Below are positions 7,885 through 13,855 of a DNA stretch of 13,855 nt, one piece after another (position 1 is the first letter of the stretch; each line of letters begins with the position of its first letter). The DNA comes from Clostridiales bacterium (GTDB lineage: Bacteria > Bacillota > Clostridia > Caldicoprobacterales > UBA3941). A model generated the notes under the pieces. It saw only the letters and a program-made list of their open reading frames with translations, was not told the DNA's origin and did not search any database. A program made the translations under genes and the position numbers. The stretch spans positions 1 through 13,855 of the forward strand of contig JAAYKZ010000055.1 of the NCBI GenBank assembly GCA_012522165.1. The letters run 5' to 3'.

Positions 7885-9336
7885 CTATACATGCTCCCTT
7901 CCCAATATTTCCGCCACAATTTGCTTTTCATCAAAGGGTATGGTCTTATCCTTTAATATTTGATAAGTTTCATGGCCCTTTCCAGCAAGTATTACTATAT
8001 CATCTCTTTGAGCATGAGCCAAAGCGTATTCTATAGCCTCTCTACGGTTTTCGATTATGATGTAGGAACAGCCGGTTTTTTCTACGCCGGGCACAATATC
8101 TCTAATAATGTCCATTGGATCTTCGCTGCGTGGATTATCAGAGGTGATAATGCATAGATCGGAATATTTCCCGGCAATCTCACCCATAATTGGCCTCTTG
8201 CCATGGTCCCTATCACCACCACAGCCAAAGAGGGTTATTATTCTGCCCTTGGCAAATCCCTGTGCTGTCTTTAGAATATTCTCCAACCCGTCAGGAGTAT
8301 GGGCATAATCTAGTATTACGGAATAATCTGTTCCAGTATCTAATAGCTCAAATCGACCATCTACACCTTTAATTTCCTGTAACCCTTGAGCAATGATTTC
8401 CAAGGAAATACCCATATTATAGCATATACTAGCAGCAGCTAGACCATTATATATGCTAAAAATCCCTGGTATTGCTAAATTGATGGGAATGCTGCCCTTT
8501 GGAGTATGTAGATGGAAAGCAACCCCTCTTTCAGTTATTTCCAGCTCCCTAACATATATATCTGCATCTCTATATATCCCATAGGTGCATACCTTTGTAG
8601 GTACTCCCTTCTTTATCCATCTACCATTTTTATCATCTTCATTTATAATTGCTAATTTGCTCTGGGTGAAAAGTTTAGCCTTGGCATCTCGGTATTCTTC
8701 CATATTGACGTGAAAATCCAAATGATCTTGAGACAGATTGGTAAATACTCCAATATCATATTCACAGCCTTCAACCCTGCCCAGGGCTAAAGAATGAGAT
8801 GATACCTCCATAATCACACTATCTACATTTTCATCAGCCATCTCTCTTAGTAATTTTTGTAGCTCTAGAGATTCAGGGGTAGTGTATTTAGAAGGTATTT
8901 TCCTATTTCCTATCATATTGCTTATGGTACCAATTACGCCTACTTTATGTCCTGCTTTTTCTAATATTGATTTGACTAGGTATGTAACAGTGGTCTTTCC
9001 ATTGGTGCCAGTTACGCCTATGAAATTAATGTTTTGGGTAGGATTTCTATAAAAATTCTTGGCCATATATGCCATTGCAGTTTTGGTATCTGGTACAAAA
9101 ACCTTAGTTATATCTTCCCCTACCTCTACATCTCTCTCTAACACTAAAACCTTTGCTCCTTTGGCCACAGCCTGAGGAGCAAAGTCGTGTCCATCTACGG
9201 TTAGTCCTTTAATACAAAAAAATAAGGAATCTGGGGTGACCTCCCTTGAATCGTAGTACATGGCTTCAATGTCTCTATTCTGTACCCCTTCAATCTTTAT
9301 ATAATCTATTCCATTTAACAGTTCTTTTAGCTTCAT
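7885..9336 (-). CDS. murE: UDP-MurNAc-L-Ala-D-Glu--meso-2,6-diaminopimelate ligase MurE
   Basis: MurE adds the third residue of the peptide stem. The substrate loop reads SDNPRSEDP, with DNPR at 400-403; in this family that tetrapeptide marks the meso-diaminopimelate enzyme and not the L-lysine one, so the wall is predicted to be DAP type. Other landmarks: YDSREVTPDSLFFCIKG (28-44), the P-loop GVTGTNGKTTVT (107-118), the HLDFHVNMEEYRDAK stretch whose Lys219 should be carbamylated, the LDYAHTPDGLEN block near 342-353, and AGKGHETYQ (451-459). Length, 483 residues, is usual. The ATG has only a weak SD (GGGAAG). It is preceded by 191 bases with a hairpin and a candidate promoter, so it may head its own transcript as well as being read through. 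Confidence 0.96.
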   Translation of the reverse strand: MKLKELLNGIDYIKIEGVQNRDIEAMYYDSREVTPDSLFFCIKGLTVDGHDFAPQAVAKGAKVLVLERDVEVGEDITKVFVPDTKTAMAYMAKNFYRNPTQNINFIGVTGTNGKTTVTYLVKSILEKAGHKVGVIGTISNMIGNRKIPSKYTTPESLELQKLLREMADENVDSVIMEVSSHSLALGRVEGCEYDIGVFTNLSQDHLDFHVNMEEYRDAKAKLFTQSKLAIINEDDKNGRWIKKGVPTKVCTYGIYRDADIYVRELEITERGVAFHLHTPKGSIPINLAIPGIFSIYNGLAAASICYNMGISLEIIAQGLQEIKGVDGRFELLDTGTDYSVILDYAHTPDGLENILKTAQGFAKGRIITLFGCGGDRDHGKRPIMGEIAGKYSDLCIITSDNPRSEDPMDIIRDIVPGVEKTGCSYIIIENRREAIEYALAHAQRDDIVILAGKGHETYQILKDKTIPFDEKQIVAEILGREHV

Positions 9337-9386
9337 TTGCTTCCCGTCCTATTCCAAGATTATCAAAAATCCTCTTTCAAATTCAT

Positions 9387-9416
9387 ATTCTACAATAACT
9401 GCATATAATATGTTAA
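9387..9416 (-). promoter_or_regulatory. Candidate sigma-A promoter for murE onward
   Basis: On the minus strand, TTAACA (9416-9411) and TAGAAT (9392-9387) are separated by 18 bases, and each matches the sigma-A consensus at five of six positions. A start near 9380 would leave a leader of about 44 bases before murE. It lies just downstream of the 9423-9465 hairpin and inside the only long gap of the cluster, which fits an internal promoter. The region is very AT-rich, so chance matches are easy. Confidence 0.4.
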
Positions 9417-9422
9417 ATAATC

Positions 9423-9465
9423 TATTGTGCTAGTTCAATAACTGTCTTATCAAACTAACACAATA
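9423..9465 (-). ncRNA. 19-bp RNA hairpin between spoVD and murE
   Basis: Bases 9465-9447 and 9441-9423, read on the minus strand, pair along 19 positions around a 5-base loop (GACAG). The inner 17 positions include three G-U pairs and the rest are Watson-Crick. Read on the plus strand, the same three positions become C-A or A-C mismatches, so the full stem exists only in RNA made in the direction of the dcw genes. No run of U follows (UAGAUUAUUU), so it is not a standard intrinsic terminator. It could be a processing or stability element, or a weak attenuator. It belongs to no RNA family I recognise. Confidence 0.55.
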
Positions 9466-9478
9466 TCTCAATAATATC

Positions 9479-9496
9479 TATTATAGCCTTATAATA
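9479..9496 (-). repeat. Short AT-rich inverted repeat after spoVD
   Basis: TATTATA and TATAATA flank a 4-base AGGC loop on the minus strand, 32 bases past the end of the PBP gene. A TATAAT lies inside the second arm, but no acceptable -35 is found 16-18 bases upstream. It is a weak A/U-only stem that may be chance in this AT-rich gap. Confidence 0.25.
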
Positions 9497-9527
9497 ATAA
9501 AGTTAAAACTCAAAAAATGCAAGTCTA

Positions 9528-11726
9528 TTAATCAGGTATGGCAAATTTTACTGTCACTTCCGTTCCAGGTTCCACTGCACTACCAGCAGGTGGATCCTGC
9601 TCTACAGCTAACCCTGAGCCTTCTATTGTTAGCTTCAATCCTTCAGAAACCAGTATGTTATTAGCTTCCCTTATGGACTTATTAATAACATCGGGCACTA
9701 TAACCATGCCTTCCTCTACTTGTTGCCCTTGTTCTTCCTGTTCTTCAGTGCTATTTTGATTTGATTCTTCTTCCGCATATAATAACACGGTAGTATTTAC
9801 CTTAACCTTGGCTCCTGGTTTAGGCATCTGATCTTTTACAATTGTACCTGAATTATCTGAAAGATAGTTTAGCCCTGCCTCATCTAATATGGCATAGGCT
9901 TCTCCCAATTCCTTACCAATAACATCAGGAACTTCTACTTTTTTATTAAGTTCCGCTGTTTCCTCATCGAAAATAGGCTCCACTCCAAGATAAGGCAAGG
10001 TATCTTTTAATATCATCTGCACATAGGGAGCAGCTACTACACTACCAAAGTCTACGGCTACTTGAGGTTCATCAACGGCAAACAGTACTATCACCTGTGG
10101 ATCATCGGCTGGTGCAAATCCTATAAAGGAGGCTATGTGCCTACCTTGAATGATCCTGCCATCTTCCCCATACTTCTGAGCTGTTCCCGTTTTTCCTCCT
10201 ACCCTATATCCAGGTATATAAGCGTTAGAACCGCTACCATTTTCAACAACTCCCTGGAGCAGTTGAGCTATTTTTTTTGAGGTATCCTCTGATATAACCT
10301 GACGTATTTTTTGAGGTTCAATTGTTTTAACTATTTCCTCATATTCCTCACCGGTCTTGGGATCAATCTTGGTCTCAGTAAGGGCCTTGGCCAAATAGGG
10401 CCTCATATAATTCCCCCCATTTATAGCCGCAGCAGTAGCAGCAATCAATTGTAGGGGAGTTACTGAAATTGACTGCCCAAATCCAATTCTAGCTAAATCC
10501 AAGTTTTTTACTGCCTCTCTCGGAATAAGTATACCCTGAGCCTCTCCATTTATATCTATACCAGTCTTTTGACCGAATCCAAAAGCTTCTATGTAGCTAT
10601 AAAATTCGTTTTTACCAAGGGCTAAGGCCATATCCACAAAGGCTGGGTTACAAGAATGTTCTATTGCCTCAGCAAAGGTTTGATGCCCATGCCCTCCAGC
10701 CTTATGGCATCTGATTCGCTCATTGCCCTCTATTATTCTATATCCCGGACAATTAAATGTACTATTTAGTGACATAACGCCTGAATCTAAGGCCGCAGCC
10801 GCGGTAATTACTTTAAAAGTAGATCCTGGATCCATGCTATCCTTTGCTGCAAAGTTTTTTACATAATCCTGCATGCCCTCATAGCCTAATTCTCTGGGAG
10901 GTTCATTGGGATCAAAATTAGGCTTATTGGCCATGGCCAATACCTCTCCAGTGTTTGGATCCATTACAATGGCGTACACCTTCTTGGCGTTATATTTTTC
11001 CATAGCGTCTTCTACTGCTTTTTCAGTAAAATGCTGAATAACCTGATCAATGGTTAAAACAATATTCAACCCATCTATAGGGGGAATATATCTATCTACA
11101 TTATTGGGCATCTCCCTGCCCTTTGCATCGGTTTCCATTACAATCTTGCCTGGAATACCTTTTAGGTACTTATCATAATAAAGCTCAATACCTTCCTGCC
11201 CTTTTAAACCATCCTCACCTTCAGCATATTTCATGGTAAATCCCAATACATGAGCAGCCAATTCCCGGTTAGGGTAATACCGTTTTGGCTCTTCAGTAAA
11301 ATCTATGCCCTTTATACCTAGCTCCCTCACCTGATTGGCTACCTCTCTAGAAACCTGTCGTTTTACCCATACAAAAGAACTGGATTTATCCGAAAGTTTT
11401 TTATATAAATCATCCTCATTCAAATCTAAAATAGGGGCTAAAAGTTGTGCTACACCTCTTGGATCATCTATCTGACTTGGCCGTGCTGCTATAGTTTCTG
11501 AACTACCGCTTTGAGCTAAAATATTACCATTACGATCTTTTATAGTTCCTCTTTTGGGGTAAACAGCTAAATTTCTTGTCCACTGTCCTTCAGCTTTTTG
11601 CTGGAGTTCTTTTCCCCATATTAACTGTATGTATCCTAAACGTCCTATAAGGCCTGTAAATATTAAAGTAAAAATTATTAGCATTACAAGTAGTCTCTTT
11701 TTATTGGTAACGCTAGGTACAGACAT
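9528..11726 (-). CDS. spoVD: Class B penicillin-binding protein, SpoVD/FtsI type, with two PASTA domains
   Basis: A transpeptidase that crosslinks peptidoglycan and is expected to pair with the neighbouring SEDS protein. From the chosen start (732 residues): cytoplasmic KKR; membrane helix about 10-32; N-terminal dimerisation region opening RGTIKDRNGNILA (59-71); transpeptidase domain with STFK (302-305), SCN (358-360) and KTG (512-514), so all three active-site motifs are intact. Two PASTA domains lie at about 598-653 and 676-732, split by an E/Q-rich linker. The ATG at 11726 has AAAGGTGAT upstream; a TTG at 11753 would add nine residues and lacks support. B. subtilis has PBP2B (two PASTA, division) and SpoVD (one PASTA, spore cortex) in tandem; here one gene sits at the locus, so it may serve division, sporulation or both. 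The symbol is a position-based choice. Confidence 0.9.
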   Translation of the reverse strand: MSVPSVTNKKRLLVMLIIFTLIFTGLIGRLGYIQLIWGKELQQKAEGQWTRNLAVYPKRGTIKDRNGNILAQSGSSETIAARPSQIDDPRGVAQLLAPILDLNEDDLYKKLSDKSSSFVWVKRQVSREVANQVRELGIKGIDFTEEPKRYYPNRELAAHVLGFTMKYAEGEDGLKGQEGIELYYDKYLKGIPGKIVMETDAKGREMPNNVDRYIPPIDGLNIVLTIDQVIQHFTEKAVEDAMEKYNAKKVYAIVMDPNTGEVLAMANKPNFDPNEPPRELGYEGMQDYVKNFAAKDSMDPGSTFKVITAAAALDSGVMSLNSTFNCPGYRIIEGNERIRCHKAGGHGHQTFAEAIEHSCNPAFVDMALALGKNEFYSYIEAFGFGQKTGIDINGEAQGILIPREAVKNLDLARIGFGQSISVTPLQLIAATAAAINGGNYMRPYLAKALTETKIDPKTGEEYEEIVKTIEPQKIRQVISEDTSKKIAQLLQGVVENGSGSNAYIPGYRVGGKTGTAQKYGEDGRIIQGRHIASFIGFAPADDPQVIVLFAVDEPQVAVDFGSVVAAPYVQMILKDTLPYLGVEPIFDEETAELNKKVEVPDVIGKELGEAYAILDEAGLNYLSDNSGTIVKDQMPKPGAKVKVNTTVLLYAEEESNQNSTEEQEEQGQQVEEGMVIVPDVINKSIREANNILVSEGLKLTIEGSGLAVEQDPPAGSAVEPGTEVTVKFAIPD

Positions 11727-11754
11727 ATACCTATCACCTTTCCATAAAACCAAA

Positions 11755-12225
11755 TTAATCTAGAAGGCCTAAAATCTTACTCCATAGATCTTCTTTCTGT
11801 TCTGTATAAGCTGGGGCATTTTCCTCCTTATCTGTATCCACCTCAGGAAGCTCTACAAAGAGGATTTGATCATCATCAGGATAAGTCATTTCTAATTCAT
11901 TTTTAGCATATTCCTCTATTCTTTTCAGGTCACTTCGAGCAGCCAATTCCACCTGCATATACTGTTGAATGCTCTGTTGCTTTTCCAAGATCCGCTCTAA
12001 TTCTAAAATTTCTTGTTGGTTCTGAGCAATCATAGCATACCTAGCTATGGTATAAGCACATATTCCAAACCCAATCATTATCATGGCAAAATGAAACAAT
12101 CTCTTACCAGGCTTTGACTTTTGTTGGGATGCTTTTTTAGGACGATGCACAGGTTGAGATATCTCTTTTTCTACCGCAGGTGGATAGTACATCTCCTCAT
12201 ATTCTTGCCTTTGTGCTACTAACAA
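11755..12225 (-). CDS. ftsL: FtsL/DivIC-like cell division protein
   Basis: A small bitopic division protein. In known systems FtsL forms a coiled coil with DivIC/FtsB and binds FtsQ/DivIB, and the complex activates the FtsW-PBP synthase. The basic N-terminal tail (HRPKKASQQKSKPGKR, about 27-42) leads into one membrane helix (about 43-63) and a heptad-like coiled coil (about 66-100). A septum-initiator pattern IEEYAKNELEMTYPDDDQIL follows at 103-122, and the tail is acidic. The visible start is TTG, supported by GAGGGGG ten bases upstream; an in-frame ATG (MYYPPAV) 11 codons later has its GAGGAG touching the codon and is less likely. Position between rsmH and the PBP is the standard ftsL place. 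FtsL and DivIC are hard to tell apart by sequence. Confidence 0.85.
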   Translation of the reverse strand: MLVAQRQEYEEMYYPPAVEKEISQPVHRPKKASQQKSKPGKRLFHFAMIMIGFGICAYTIARYAMIAQNQQEILELERILEKQQSIQQYMQVELAARSDLKRIEEYAKNELEMTYPDDDQILFVELPEVDTDKEENAPAYTEQKEDLWSKILGLLD

Positions 12226-12270
12226 TTGTATTCAGCCCCCTCAATTATTATGTTTAACACTGATTTTTGC

Positions 12271-13197
12271 TTATAATTTTTGACAAGCCCTAAGCTTTGC
12301 ACTTCGCGATCTCGGGTTTTCACTGATTTCCCGCTCTGAAGGAATGATTGGTTTTCTAGTAACAATCTTGATTAAAGGCTGATTCCCACATATACATATT
12401 GGTGCATCTGGCGGGCAGGTACAGGGATTTTGTAGTTTTTTAAAGGTATTTTTCACAATTCTATCTTCCAAAGAATGAAAAGTAATGATGCACAGTCTTC
12501 CTCCAGACTTCATCTTGTTAACCGCACTTTCTATGGCACCTTCTAAAATTTCAAGCTCCTTATTAACCTCTATCCTTATGGCCTGAAAAGTTCTCTTGGC
12601 TGGGTGAGGTCCTTGTCGCCTCGCTTTAGCAGGTATTGCTGCCTTGATAACCTGTGTTAGTTGTTCAGTGGTATCTATTGGACGGTTGTCCACAATAAAC
12701 TTGGCTATTCTAGCAGCCCATCTTTCTTCACCATATTGTGATATGATTCTTGTAAGTCGTCTTTCATCATATTTATTGACTACATCATGTGCGCTTAATC
12801 CTTGAGTAGGATCCATTCTCATATCCAAAGGAGCATTGCTTTGATATGAAAAACCTCTACTGCCTTTATCCAGTTGATATGATGATACTCCTAGATCCAT
12901 TATCATTCCATCAATAGCTTCAATTCCTAATTGACCCAATATACTTTCAATATTAGCAAAATTATCATGTATAGTTATCAAAGAATCCTGATATTTACAC
13001 AAGCGCCTTCTAGCAGCTTCTAAGGCATCTGGATCCCTGTCGATTCCGATAAGAGTACCGCCGGGAAGAATTCTTTCTAGAATAGCTTGGGCATGTCCAC
13101 CCCCACCAAGAGTTCCGTCTACTATAATGTCTCCTGGTTGGCAGTCTAACATTTTAATGGTTTCATTAAATAATACAGGTATGTGGTGAAAGTCCAT
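12271..13197 (-). CDS. rsmH: 16S rRNA (cytosine(1402)-N(4))-methyltransferase RsmH
   Basis: RsmH (formerly MraW) uses S-adenosylmethionine to methylate N4 of C1402 in the decoding centre of 16S rRNA. The 308-residue protein begins FHHIPVLFNETI, a family signature. The SAM motif DGTLGGGGHAQAIL lies at 27-40, DLGVSSYQLD at 101-110, RGFSYQSNAPLDMRMD at 114-129, HPAKRTFQAIRI at 198-209 and FHSLEDRIVK at 240-249. Near the C-terminus there is a pair of CxC motifs (Cys259/261 and Cys268/270) around PPDAPI, seen in Firmicute members but absent from the E. coli protein. The SD TAGGAGG includes the TAG stop of mraZ, giving a 10-base gap and probable translational coupling. Length is typical. Confidence 0.97.
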   Translation of the reverse strand: MDFHHIPVLFNETIKMLDCQPGDIIVDGTLGGGGHAQAILERILPGGTLIGIDRDPDALEAARRRLCKYQDSLITIHDNFANIESILGQLGIEAIDGMIMDLGVSSYQLDKGSRGFSYQSNAPLDMRMDPTQGLSAHDVVNKYDERRLTRIISQYGEERWAARIAKFIVDNRPIDTTEQLTQVIKAAIPAKARRQGPHPAKRTFQAIRIEVNKELEILEGAIESAVNKMKSGGRLCIITFHSLEDRIVKNTFKKLQNPCTCPPDAPICICGNQPLIKIVTRKPIIPSEREISENPRSRSAKLRACQKL

Positions 13198-13207
13198 CTA
13201 TATCCTC

Positions 13208-13639
13208 CTAAATACCTAACTCTGCCATCTTCTCTACAATGGATTGATGGTCCAAATTGGCTTCATCGTTGTATTCATCCCATCTTTCTTTGCTCCAAAT
13301 TTCAACTCTACTTGCTACTCCAATAATAACCAATTCCTTAACCAATTCAGCGTATTCACGAAGATTGGCAGGTATCAAAATTCTTCCCTGTTTATCTAAT
13401 TCACATTCAGTGGCCCCTGCAAAGAAAAACCTGATAAAAGCTCTTGCATCTTTGCTAGTTAAAGGGAGAGTGCGGAGTTTGCGTTCAAATTCTTGCCATT
13501 CACTTTGGGGATAAACAAATAAGCAATGATCCAAGCCCTTGGTTACAACAAATTTCTCCCCTAAGCCTTCACGAAACTTAGACGGCATAATAACCCGGCC
13601 TTTAGAATCAAGAACATGTTGATATTCCCCAATAAACAC
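13208..13639 (-). CDS. mraZ: Transcriptional regulator MraZ
   Basis: MraZ is a ring-forming DNA-binding protein of the AbrB-like fold that controls the dcw operon by binding direct repeats in its own promoter. Two tandem half-domains are visible, each with the D-x-x-G-R signature: DSKGR at 11-15 and DKQGR at 82-86, followed by RVIMPSKFRE and RILIPANLRE. Three in-frame GTG codons (13648, 13642, 13639) could start it. I chose the third: it has AGAGAGGTG six bases upstream, it gives 143 residues beginning at the conserved FIGEY, and the first GTG would lie almost at the predicted transcript start. If the first is used, MRV is added. The gene heads the operon and its operator is visible just upstream. 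Confidence 0.95.
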   Translation of the reverse strand: MFIGEYQHVLDSKGRVIMPSKFREGLGEKFVVTKGLDHCLFVYPQSEWQEFERKLRTLPLTSKDARAFIRFFFAGATECELDKQGRILIPANLREYAELVKELVIIGVASRVEIWSKERWDEYNDEANLDHQSIVEKMAELGI

Positions 13640-13659
13640 CACTCTCACCTCTCTCCTCT

Positions 13660-13688
13660 ATTATCTCACCACTTGTCCCCACTTTCAA
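13660..13688 (-). promoter_or_regulatory. Sigma-A promoter of the dcw operon
   Basis: On the minus strand, TTGAAA (13688-13683) and GATAAT (13665-13660) are exactly 17 bases apart, and each matches the vegetative consensus at five of six positions. Transcription should begin near 13653, giving a leader of only about 14 bases with the mraZ SD almost at the 5' end. The spacer is filled by MraZ-type boxes, so a bound MraZ would block polymerase. Confidence 0.8.
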
Positions 13689-13695
13689 CCACTTT
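13669..13695 (-). promoter_or_regulatory. MraZ operator: three direct repeats at 10-bp period
   Basis: Minus strand, in order of transcription: AAAGTGG (13695-13689), AAAGTGG (13685-13679) and CAAGTGG (13675-13669), each separated by 3 bases, so one box per helical turn on the same face of the DNA. MraZ proteins of mollicutes bind AAAGTG[GT] repeats and the E. coli protein binds GTGGG-like repeats, also at about 10 bp. The boxes overlap the -35 and fill the spacer, which predicts autorepression. A degenerate, in-phase AGAGTGG lies at 13645-13639 over the mraZ start codons. Confidence 0.85.
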
Positions 13696-13699
13696 TTAT

Positions 13700-13855
13700 T
13701 ACTATTTCTCTACTTTTTTATAATTTCCTTCAGTAGTGTTGCAGAAAAAAATTTACTGAAAGTCAATGGATAATAAGTGCCTATGCTTCAAATAATTACC
13801 TGTTGATATATAATAAAACTCCTTGTTAATATCAGTGAGGGGATCCAATCACCCA
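13700..13855. other. AT-rich region upstream of the operon, no gene seen
   Basis: I find no open reading frame with an SD and no RNA gene here. The one structure is an imperfect inverted repeat, CCTTCAGTA (13727-13735) against TACTGAAAG (13754-13762), with an 18-base A-rich spacer. It lacks a following T-run on either strand. A minus-strand TTGACT (13768-13763) has no -10 at the proper distance. Whatever gene lies upstream ends outside the window. Confidence 0.5.

Noticed and set aside
9423..9465. Intrinsic terminator after spoVD
   Set aside because: The stem is strong but A/U-rich and no run of U follows it in the transcript, so it was listed as an RNA hairpin without a terminator call.
9479..9485. 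TATAAT-containing promoter just after the PBP gene
   Set aside because: The hexamer is perfect, but the sequence 16-18 bases upstream (around TTTTAA) is a poor -35, and the TATAAT is explained by the AT-rich inverted repeat.
11727..11753. TTG start for the PBP gene at 11753
   Set aside because: It is only two bases past the ftsL stop, has no SD of its own, and the ATG at 11726 follows AAAGGTGAT at good distance.
13257..13514. Open frame of 85 codons on the plus strand
   Set aside because: Antisense to mraZ and low-complexity in S and L; it is a by-product of the mraZ codons. The other plus-strand frames of 60-83 codons across the window are rejected for the same reason.
13787..13814. Plus-strand promoter-like TTCAAA/TATAAT pointing out of the window
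   Set aside because: The -35 matches only four of six, the spacer is 16, and no gene is visible downstream within the window.

Overview
The window is a nearly complete division and cell wall (dcw) cluster from an AT-rich, Gram-positive bacterium of the Firmicutes, most likely class Clostridia. Four things point there: the gene order; the strong purine-rich Shine-Dalgarno (SD) sequences; a tandem-type DUF881 (YlxW-like) gene next to ftsQ/divIB; and a class B penicillin-binding protein with C-terminal PASTA domains. Genus cannot be judged. All genes lie on the minus strand, so transcription runs from the right end of the window to the left.

Right end, 13.86 to 13.64 kb: about 155 bases without a recognisable gene, then a compact sigma-A promoter overlapped by three MraZ-type boxes at an exact 10-bp period. 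Next comes mraZ, which probably represses the operon through these boxes, then rsmH (16S rRNA methyltransferase), ftsL-like, and the spoVD/ftsI-type transpeptidase. A 191-base gap follows. It holds a 19-bp hairpin that pairs fully only in the sense transcript, and a candidate internal promoter.

Middle, 9.3 to 3.0 kb: a tightly packed block murE, murF, mraY, murD, ftsW/spoVE, with junctions of -4 to +18 bases. These make UDP-MurNAc-pentapeptide (MurE carries the meso-DAP signature DNPR; MurD and MurF add the other residues), transfer it to undecaprenyl phosphate (MraY), and polymerise it with the SEDS glycosyltransferase, which pairs with the class B PBP.

Left end, 3.0 to 0 kb: murA, ftsQ/divIB, a DUF881 gene and the first 31 codons of another small membrane-anchored gene. 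murG, normally between ftsW and the next mur gene, is absent. In its place is a 77-base leader whose predicted fold would bury the murA SD.

I see no mobile element, CRISPR array, tRNA or rRNA, and no exotic new system. The items of most interest are regulatory: the MraZ operator, the strand-specific hairpin before murE, and the murA leader at the site of the missing murG.
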